Shown here piece by piece: positions 1 through 4,684 of a DNA stretch of 6,239 nt. The position numbers were made by a program, and so were the translations under genes. Numbering within the stretch: the first letter of the stretch is position 1; the number at the start of each line of letters is the position of its first letter. This DNA comes from Thiodiazotropha sp050305975 (lineage in GTDB: Bacteria; Pseudomonadota; Gammaproteobacteria; Chromatiales; Chromatiaceae): positions 1 to 6,239 of the forward strand of contig JBNLGI010000215.1 in NCBI GenBank assembly GCA_050305975.1, given 5' to 3'. The notes under the pieces are model-generated. The model had not been told where the DNA came from. It worked only from the letters and a program-made list of their open reading frames with translations, and did not search any database.

Positions 1-511
1 GCCCGGTAAAGACGGAATCAGCATCTGCAGAGAAATACGCCAGTTTTCGGATGTACCCATTATCATGGTTACAGCACGTGCCGAGGAAATCGATCGACTT
101 CTCGGTCTTGAATTGGGTGCGGATGACTACATCTGTAAACCGGCAAGACCGCGAGAAATCGTCGCCAGGGTGAAGGCCGTGCTAAGGCGCACCTTGCCGC
201 GTGATTCTGCAAAGCAGAACAATAAAAGGCTGCTGCTGGATGAACAGCGACTCTTTGCGAGTCTGGATGGCAAAGCGATTGATTTAACCTTGGTCGAATT
301 CAAGTTACTCAAGCTGCTCGCGTCAGTGGATGGCAAAATTTTCTCGCGCCAGGAGATTATTCGTACCATCTACAGTGATAATCGCGTTATCAGCGAGCGC
401 TCAATAGATTCCCACATCAAGAAGCTGCGGCGTAAAATTGAAGATGTGATTGACGGCGACAACCCTGTCCAGTCTGTCTATGGTGTTGGTTTTAAATGGG
501 AGTTGCCCTGA
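1..511 (+). CDS. baeR: BaeR-like OmpR-family response regulator, 5' end missing
   Basis: Transcriptional regulator of a two-component system; in E. coli BaeR works with the sensor kinase BaeS in the envelope-stress response and activates efflux genes. The reading frame is open from base 2, giving 169 visible residues against about 240 in E. coli BaeR. The first 70 or so residues are outside, including the phosphate-accepting Asp, which should lie just before the first visible Pro-Gly. Visible receiver features are the conserved Thr24 (in MVTAR) and Lys46 (in CKPARP). The stretches EIDRLLGLELGADDYICKP and REIVARVKAVLRR match E. coli BaeR closely from memory. A winged-helix DNA-binding domain follows (about residues 75-165), with SIDSHIKKLRRKIE as recognition helix and the terminal wing YGVGFKWE. 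An ATG at 65 lies inside the receiver domain and is not a start. baeS would be expected upstream, outside the window. The OmpR family is certain; the BaeR assignment is strong but made from memory. Confidence 0.87.
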   Translation, partial: PGKDGISICREIRQFSDVPIIMVTARAEEIDRLLGLELGADDYICKPARPREIVARVKAVLRRTLPRDSAKQNNKRLLLDEQRLFASLDGKAIDLTLVEFKLLKLLASVDGKIFSRQEIIRTIYSDNRVISERSIDSHIKKLRRKIEDVIDGDNPVQSVYGVGFKWELP

Positions 512-607
512 CCCTTACTTATTAAACTGCGTCACGTGTAAAATGTGGTTTCCCATACCCTATCCTAACGGCATACTTGAAGCCCCCAGCATGATGAGTT
601 TAAAGGG

Positions 608-629
608 CAGGCAGAAGCGCGTCTGCCTG
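608..629 (+). terminator. Hairpin downstream of baeR, possible terminator
   Basis: An 8-bp perfect stem (CAGGCAGA paired with TCTGCCTG) closes a 6-base loop, 97 bases after the baeR stop. The following bases on the plus strand are T-rich but not a clean T-run, so efficient Rho-independent termination is uncertain. In the minus direction a short TTT follows. If the guaA element is removed on paper, this hairpin falls between the two convergent genes and could once have served both. Confidence 0.4.
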
Positions 630-636
630 TAGTCTG

Positions 637-646
637 TTGTTAACAA
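637..646. repeat. 10-bp perfect palindrome near the left attachment site
   Basis: TTGTTAACAA reads the same on both strands and lies 15 bases before the guaA-end copy. It could be a protein binding site, but at this length chance is possible and no related copy was found at the right end. Confidence 0.35.
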
Positions 647-660
647 AACTGGTTGTAGTG

Positions 661-682
661 CCGGTCACTCCCACTCTATTGT
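661..682 (-). repeat. Left copy of the guaA 3' end (candidate att site)
   Basis: Read on the minus strand, this segment encodes Thr-Ile-Glu-Trp-Glu-stop followed by CCGG, exactly as at the end of guaA. The first 16 bases, CCGGTCACTCCCACTC, match 4663-4678 perfectly, and 20 of all 22 bases match. The two differences are third-position changes (ATA for ATC and ACA for ACT), silent in the guaA frame. Beyond 682 the similarity stops: the preceding codons would read KKGLF rather than the GuaA SKPPA. This is what is left when an element integrates in the last codons of guaA and displaces the original end. It is in direct orientation relative to the copy in guaA. Confidence 0.75.
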
Positions 683-735
683 AAATAGGCCTTTTTTATC
701 TTTTACACTCAATGATTTATTTTCATGCATATCGA

Positions 736-756
736 AAATGCCATGAAATATACCAT
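736..756 (+). repeat. Left member of a 21-bp direct repeat pair (possible arm site)
   Basis: It contains two CCAT-centred units, TGCCATGA and TACCATG, starting 12 bases apart. It matches 4577-4597 at 18 of 21 positions, in the same orientation. It begins 53 bases inside the left guaA-end copy. Together with its partner this resembles the arm-type sites bound by tyrosine integrases, but that role is inferred from position alone. Confidence 0.45.
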
Positions 757-911
757 GCTCAGAAATTCCTTGAAAAAGTCGCTCATTCCACAAACAAGCA
801 ATATCCTCAACTCCCACACCAGCGTCGGTAAGCCGCTATCCATTCTACCCCCTCTGGCAACTGAGTCGGGATCGGCAGATCAAGAACCGGAATTGATTGG
901 GCTGTGTTTTC

Positions 912-1216
912 GAGCATGCAAAGCGCGGTATCGAGGTTCGCCACATCTTCCAGCTCGGCACCTGTACGCCGAGCTGCAGGCCGCCGGTATCGAGGTGCTT
1001 CTGGACCATCGCGACTTGCGCCCCGGCTTCATGTTCGCCGACATGGAGCTGATCGGTTTCCCCCACTGCACCGCAGTGGGGGAAAAGTCACTGGACGACA
1101 GCAAGGTGGAATATCGCGGCCGTTAAGAGATGGAAAGCAGCTTTCTGCCATTGACTGAGATCGTCAGCCAAATTGCTCGACAACTGAAAAAATGGCTGAC
1201 GTTTCACAAGGGTTGA
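912..1216 (+). pseudogene. proS: Remnant of the proS 3' end (prolyl-tRNA synthetase)
   Basis: Intact ProS charges tRNA-Pro with proline in the cytoplasm; this copy cannot. In one frame (921-962) the DNA reads KRGIEVRHIFQLGT, the conserved ProS segment RGIEVGHIFQLGT. At about 957-964 the reading moves to another frame and resumes with LYAELQAAGIEVLLDHRD and then RPGFMFADMELIGFPH, from the C-terminal anticodon-binding domain. By comparison with E. coli ProS from memory, about 70-75 residues are missing at this junction. A TAA (1124-1126) interrupts the frame after VEYRGR. The same frame then continues with EMESSFLPLTEIVSQIARQL to a TGA at 1214-1216, which resembles the normal ProS tail. Everything upstream of about 912 (the catalytic core) is absent. 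It converges on the lipoprotein gene with a 46-base gap. Confidence 0.85.
1057..1085. repeat. Perfect 13-bp inverted repeat in the proS remnant
   Basis: TTTCCCCCACTGC and its exact reverse complement GCAGTGGGGGAAA are separated by only ACC. Neither strand has a T-run after the stem, so it is not a standard terminator. The ProS motif F-P-H...V-G-E is naturally half-palindromic at DNA level, because TTCCCCCAC can pair with GTGGGGGAA. The perfect form probably arose from that. Confidence 0.75.
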
Positions 1217-1262
1217 ATACTAATCAATAATAGATAGATATACTGCCCGCAAATTCACCAAC

Positions 1263-3974
1263 TCAGTAGTTGTAGTCCATTCCTCGACCCGCCAGGTACA
1301 CCCGGCCATAGACGCTGGTATCGGCGATAATGCCGCCAACGCCACCGTAACGGTGATTGTCGTCGTCGATCCGGGTCCAACTCACCCCCTCGTCGTCGGA
1401 GCGATATACGCCGTAAACGTAGACTCCATTAGTGAGCAGTCTGCCCACGAAGTAGACGGCTGCTGAGTAGGATGAACCCGCAGCCGGCACGCCTAAAGCG
1501 ACTTTCATGGCACCGTGCTGGATCGTGTTGCCTGTACTCACCAATGTTCCGGTCAGCTTCGTCCAGGTGACACCAGAGTCTACGGAATGCCACAGGTTGT
1601 TGGCGTCGGCCAGCCAGAGATCTCCCTCGACGAAGGGGTTGACCGCCAGGTCAGTATGGTTGAATCCGTATGAATCCCAGGTTTGCGCACTGGCAGTGAA
1701 GGTGTGCCCGCCATCAGTGGAATAGTAGAACTTTCCTGCAGCAGGATAAATCCACCACTCTCCCCCATGGTCGTATGCATAAACCTTAAGGGGGTTTTGC
1801 CGGTCGGCAGCAATATGATAGGAAGCACCGTACGCTGACACTGGAGCTGGAAGATTGGTGGCTATCCAGGTGTTCCCGTTGTCTTCCGAGTAGTAGGGAA
1901 TCTGACCCGCGACCGACCAGATGATATTGGAGCCGTCTGCGGTCACCGCTACTTTGGAATGATCTCCGGTATTCGAAGCGGTCGGGGGTACCGTCTGGAA
2001 TTTGGTCCAGGTCACACCCGAGTCGATAGAGTAAGCGCCATTCGATGTAGTGCCGAAGCTTCCGACAGCCGCAATATAGGCGGGGTCGTCCCACGCCATA
2101 TCGATGCCGGTGCCGTTGCCGAAAACCCCGAGAGGTGGCGAGGCCCCCAGGTTCGGCGAGCGGGTCGGCGCGTCGGTCAGGGAGGTGTGAACGTAGAGAC
2201 CGGTATCGCCGTGCGCGCTCGCCAGCACGTAGGAGGCCCCCGGCGGCGGCGCCGTCATCCCGAGATTCACCATCTCCTCGATGCCGGCGACGTCGAAGGT
2301 CCAGTGGGGCGTCGACGACGAGAAGGCGTCGCTGGTCGACCACGGCCCGCCGCCAGTCACGTAGGTCACATGATTCGGGTCGAAGGGATCCATATCCAGG
2401 TCGTCGACCCAACCCGAGTACCCCGGATTGGCGGCCGCGGTAGTCCCGGTCGCGTCGTGATAATCCGTGCTGCCGTCAAGGTCGCCGGACCTGCCGATCT
2501 CCGCCCAGGTCGCACCGCCGTCATCGGAGCGCATCGCGATCTGAACCCAGGCACCGTCCCCCCAGGTGCCGGAGACGCCAAAGACGATCTTCGTCGACAC
2601 GCCGCTGCCCTGGACCGAGAGGCCACCGATGCCGCCAAAGTAGTTACCGTCACCCGACTGGGTCAGAAGCGTCCATGTCGTGCCGCCATCGAACTTGTAT
2701 AGCCACGACGGCGCGCTGCTGCCGGGACCCGAGCTTGAGGCAAAGGGAACGTACAACATCCCGTCATCGCCCCGGGCCATGTGCGGTATGTAGGGAAGAA
2801 CTACCGTAGGAGGTGTGCCGGTGGTAGCACTCGTCACCGCCGTGGGAATCGTGATCCCTGCCCAGGTAGCGCCACCATCGGTCGATTTGTAGAGGTATGA
2901 GGAGAGACCCGCAAGGGCTTTGTAGTCGGGGGCGACCCCGACGTAGAGGGTTTGGGTGGCGCTCCCCGTAGGCGTGAAGCCCGTCGTCGGGACAGTGGCG
3001 TCAAACACAACAAACTCAACTCCGATGGGACTCCCCCCGTTGGAATTGGTGATGTCGCTTGCCGACATCTTATAGGAGGCGAGCGTCGTGACCTGGCTCC
3101 AGTTCAACCCGGAGTCCGTACTTTTCCACAGCCCTTGTGTGCGGGAAGCGTAAAACATCGTAGAGGGAAGATTGGGGTCGACCATCAGCCGCTCGCCGAT
3201 CGCCCGGCCCTGGTTATTCGCACCGATCTCGAAAGGAAGATCCACGTAGTTCCATGTGTCGCCTTGATTGGACGAGTAATAGAACCGTCCGTTTCCATAC
3301 GAGACAGACATGCTCGTCGTCATGTACACCTTGCTTGCATCCGTAGGATCGACGGCCATGCTCTCGGCACCCTGATGGTTACCATCCGCTGGAGGAAATT
3401 CGTCGGCGAGTGGAATCCATTGGGAAATGCTGTCGTCCCATCGGTACACGCCGTCCATGTCGGTACGGGCGTAGCGCAATTTGTTCTCGGTCGGGTGATA
3501 GATGATGCCGGGGACATATCCGCCACCGCCCATCTTTACAGTGGTCCATCCCGTGGAGGGTGGCACGGATGCTGCCAGGTCAACGCTAAAGCTCACGCTA
3601 CTGGTTGTGCTTGCCACGACACCATTGGCATCTTTCACCGAGAAGACGACATTCGCGGTTGTGTAGGTGGCAGTAGGTGTTCCTGTCACCTCACCGGTGC
3701 TGGGGTCAAGGTTCAATCCCGCAGGCAGTGTTCCTAATGTGATGCTGTAGGTATAAGGCGGTACGCCACCACTCGGCGTCAAGGGCGAGAAGCTGGTCAT
3801 CGCCGTGCCAACCGTGAGGTTCTGCGCCGTAGTGTTGGCTGTGGCAGAGATAGAGGCACTTTCAGATGAGCTGCCGGTGCCGTCCGATCCAGTACCACCA
3901 CCGCAGGCAGTCAACAATAACGTGGCCGATAGCATACTTACAAAGAGCACACCAATTAAACTAAAACCTTTCAT
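1263..3974 (-). CDS. GH74-like (xyloglucanase-type) beta-propeller lipoprotein
   Basis: Predicted exported lipoprotein of 903 residues, probably a polysaccharide-cleaving enzyme. The frame is open to an ATG at 4064, but the ATG at 3974 is preferred. AGGA lies nine bases before it, and it starts a short signal peptide (MKGF, then a hydrophobic run) ending in the lipobox LTAC with Cys24; Gly follows, favouring the outer membrane. A Ser/Gly/Thr-rich linker leads to a putative Ig (He_PIG-type) domain at about residues 45-130, with SGGVPPYTYSI, LPAGLNLDPSTGEVTGTP and FSVKDANG. The rest (about 143-903) is GH74-like: it opens with WTTVKMGGGGYVPGIIYHPTE and YARTDMDGVYRWD and ends with YGRVYLAGRGMDYNY. 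Nine Asp-box motifs (S-x-D-x-G-x-T-W type) mark propeller blades. Asp172 (TDMDG) and Asp590 (HGDTGLYVH) sit where the two catalytic acids of GH74 are expected. No carbohydrate-binding module is seen. Substrate is inferred from family only; a non-catalytic propeller is the alternative. Confidence 0.85.
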   Translation of the reverse strand: MKGFSLIGVLFVSMLSATLLLTACGGGTGSDGTGSSSESASISATANTTAQNLTVGTAMTSFSPLTPSGGVPPYTYSITLGTLPAGLNLDPSTGEVTGTPTATYTTANVVFSVKDANGVVASTTSSVSFSVDLAASVPPSTGWTTVKMGGGGYVPGIIYHPTENKLRYARTDMDGVYRWDDSISQWIPLADEFPPADGNHQGAESMAVDPTDASKVYMTTSMSVSYGNGRFYYSSNQGDTWNYVDLPFEIGANNQGRAIGERLMVDPNLPSTMFYASRTQGLWKSTDSGLNWSQVTTLASYKMSASDITNSNGGSPIGVEFVVFDATVPTTGFTPTGSATQTLYVGVAPDYKALAGLSSYLYKSTDGGATWAGITIPTAVTSATTGTPPTVVLPYIPHMARGDDGMLYVPFASSSGPGSSAPSWLYKFDGGTTWTLLTQSGDGNYFGGIGGLSVQGSGVSTKIVFGVSGTWGDGAWVQIAMRSDDGGATWAEIGRSGDLDGSTDYHDATGTTAAANPGYSGWVDDLDMDPFDPNHVTYVTGGGPWSTSDAFSSSTPHWTFDVAGIEEMVNLGMTAPPPGASYVLASAHGDTGLYVHTSLTDAPTRSPNLGASPPLGVFGNGTGIDMAWDDPAYIAAVGSFGTTSNGAYSIDSGVTWTKFQTVPPTASNTGDHSKVAVTADGSNIIWSVAGQIPYYSEDNGNTWIATNLPAPVSAYGASYHIAADRQNPLKVYAYDHGGEWWIYPAAGKFYYSTDGGHTFTASAQTWDSYGFNHTDLAVNPFVEGDLWLADANNLWHSVDSGVTWTKLTGTLVSTGNTIQHGAMKVALGVPAAGSSYSAAVYFVGRLLTNGVYVYGVYRSDDEGVSWTRIDDDNHRYGGVGGIIADTSVYGRVYLAGRGMDYNY

Positions 3975-3983
3975 AAACAGTTT

Positions 3984-3987
3984 TCCT
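3984..3987 (-). promoter_or_regulatory. Ribosome binding site that fixes the lipoprotein start
   Basis: AGGA on the minus strand, nine bases before the ATG at 3974. The upstream in-frame ATG at 4064 has no comparable site, and starting there would put 30 extra residues (with Arg, His and Lys) ahead of the lipoprotein signal peptide. Confidence 0.6.
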
Positions 3988-4064
3988 GGCAACAAGTGCC
4001 TCGACAGCCATACCGAGGAAGCTGATGTAGTGAAATAAATCCGGGGTAATCCAGGAGGAGACAC

Positions 4065-4070
4065 ATTGTA
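4065..4070 (-). promoter_or_regulatory. Possible -10 box for the lipoprotein gene
   Basis: TACAAT on the minus strand is one base from the TATAAT consensus and would give a leader of about 85 bases. The matching -35 region (TGCATT at 18-base spacing) is poor. A 5-bp inverted repeat, TGGGT/ACCCA (4072-4088), lies just upstream. It is weak evidence, offered because no better promoter is visible between 3975 and 4110. It lies next to the IS30 remnant, so the promoter may have come with that insertion. Confidence 0.25.
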
Positions 4071-4117
4071 CTGGGTGTTGAAAACCCAAATGCAGCATTT
4101 ATGGGGGATAGCGTTGC

Positions 4118-4338
4118 ATGGGAAAAATCCACCATCACTTAAGTATTGAAGAGCGAAGTATAATCGAAACGCAACGGGTGATTAGTATCAATTTTCCTGA
4201 GATTATAAAATGGTGAACCGTTCAGCATCGCCGCTCTCTCGCGAACTAAGCCGAAACGGCTGGGAACGCCCGAGATCAACAGGGACAGACTCGATTGATT
4301 CAGACTTCAATTCCGATTCGGAAGCAGTCCTATCGTGA
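4118..4338 (+). pseudogene. IS30-family transposase N-terminal fragment, frameshifted
   Basis: From the ATG at 4118 the DNA reads MGKIHHHLSIEERSIIETQ, the characteristic N-terminus of many IS30-family transposases, with a GGGGG ribosome-binding-like run about a dozen bases upstream. That frame reaches a TGA at 4214. The expected continuation appears in the next frame from about 4210: NRSASPLSRELSRNGWERP, the second half of the helix-turn-helix that binds the IS ends. After about 4272 family similarity fades, and this frame stops at 4336-4338. The DDE catalytic domain, some 250 residues, is absent. The fragment is inactive. No IS30 terminal inverted repeats or target duplication could be recognised, so the original extent of the IS is unknown. 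Confidence 0.8.
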
Positions 4339-4515
4339 ATCAGTTTATGGAAGTGAACACCCCGGAAATATCGGAGATTGTTTTGGATGAGTCAGGCCAC
4401 CATCGCCGACTCGGTTACTTGAGATATTATGTTTGCTCCAGTTCGACCGGCAGTAGGTAGCCGATGGTTAAGCCAATCCACCCTGTGGTGGTAAGTGTCA
4501 ACTGAGCCCCCTCAG

Positions 4516-4548
4516 TACCATGACGGCAGCAATTCTCTACTCATGGTA
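4516..4548. repeat. 8-bp inverted repeat TACCATGA / TCATGGTA
   Basis: Two perfect arms (4516-4523 and 4541-4548) lie 17 bases apart. The same TACCATGA word recurs at 4580-4587 and near the left end of the element at 739-746 as TGCCATGA. It may be an integrase or accessory-protein binding site, or a weak hairpin. Confidence 0.45.
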
Positions 4549-4576
4549 TCGCCGCCAGTTTGTTCAAACATGCGGG

Positions 4577-4597
4577 AAATACCATGAAAAGTACCAT
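4577..4597 (+). repeat. Right member of the 21-bp direct repeat pair
   Basis: It contains TACCATGA and TACCAT starting 12 bases apart, the same spacing as in 736-756, with 18 of 21 bases shared. It ends 65 bases before the right guaA-end copy. Its mirrored placement near both ends of the proposed element suggests integrase arm sites. Confidence 0.45.
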
Positions 4598-4662
4598 TGA
4601 TGATGCAGAACATATCGTTGTTTAGGTTAATTTATTTGTTGTAAATCTATGCGTTAAAAATC

Positions 4663-4684
4663 CCGGTCACTCCCACTCGATAGT
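4663..4684 (-). repeat. Right copy of the guaA 3' end (candidate att site)
   Basis: These bases form the last five codons and stop of the functional guaA plus the next four bases. The 16-base core CCGGTCACTCCCACTC is identical to 661-676, in the same orientation. It is the site at which an incoming element would rebuild the guaA end. Confidence 0.75.

Larger units (their letters stand above)
512..911. other. Non-coding stretch between baeR and the proS remnant
   Basis: No convincing gene. It holds a hairpin (608-629), a 10-bp palindrome TTGTTAACAA (637-646), the guaA 3'-end copy (661-682) and one of the paired repeats (736-756). A minus-strand frame at 917-807 would encode 36 residues beginning MLENTAQSIPVLDLP and ending RRWCGS. 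It has no ribosome binding site and I do not recognise it, so it is not called. The plus-strand frame that opens at 725 runs into the proS remnant and is not a gene in its own right. From about 683 rightwards this is inside the proposed integrated element. Confidence 0.6.
4339..4662. other. Gene-free stretch between the IS30 scrap and guaA
   Basis: No supported gene on either strand. A 37-codon plus-strand frame (4347-4460, starting MEVNTPEISEIVLDESG) has no ribosome binding site and is not recognised. It holds a short CCACC/GGTGG hairpin (about 4479-4492) and a group of TACCATGA-type motifs between 4516 and 4600. The last 60 bases before guaA are AT-rich, and no clear terminator hairpin follows the guaA stop. 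Confidence 0.55.
661..4684. mobile_element. Proposed integrase-less element inserted at the guaA 3' end
   Basis: The segment between the two guaA-end copies is about 4.0 kb. It carries one intact gene (the GH74-like lipoprotein), a proS remnant and an IS30-family remnant. A related 21-base repeat lies 53 bases inside the left att copy and 65 bases inside the right one. Integration at the guaA 3' end, leaving direct repeats and an intact guaA, is an established behaviour of tyrosine-recombinase genomic islands. No recombinase is visible on either strand, so the element is either a deletion remnant or one that depended on an integrase elsewhere. The alternative, an old rearrangement that happened to duplicate the guaA tail, cannot be excluded. 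Confidence 0.6.

Noticed and set aside
807..917. 36-codon minus-strand frame (MLENTAQSIPVLDLP...)
   Set aside because: Its composition looks protein-like, but it has no ribosome binding site, no recognisable family, and it begins inside the proS remnant region.
1786..2412. 208-codon minus-strand open frame overlapping the lipoprotein gene
   Set aside because: Out-of-frame reading of the same gene; Arg-rich composition and no motifs.
1959..2702. 247-codon plus-strand open frame
   Set aside because: Antisense to the GC-rich part of the lipoprotein gene; Arg- and Gly-rich with no recognisable domain, typical of a shadow frame.
2952..3737. 261-codon plus-strand open frame
   Set aside because: Entirely opposite the propeller coding region and has no family resemblance; the minus-strand frame has clear Asp boxes across the same bases.
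4053..4060. AGGAGGAG on the plus strand, a strong ribosome-binding-like sequence
   Set aside because: The nearest start (TTG at 4066) gives only a short peptide that is out of frame with the IS30 reading.
3975..4064. 30-residue N-terminal extension of the lipoprotein from the ATG at 4064
   Set aside because: It has no ribosome binding site and would bury the lipoprotein signal peptide behind a charged leader.
4347..4460. 37-codon plus-strand frame after the IS30 scrap
   Set aside because: No ribosome binding site and no resemblance to transposase or other families that I recognise.
4479..4492. CCACC/GGTGG hairpin with a 4-base loop
   Set aside because: Only 5 bp, with no T-run on either strand; too weak to call a terminator.
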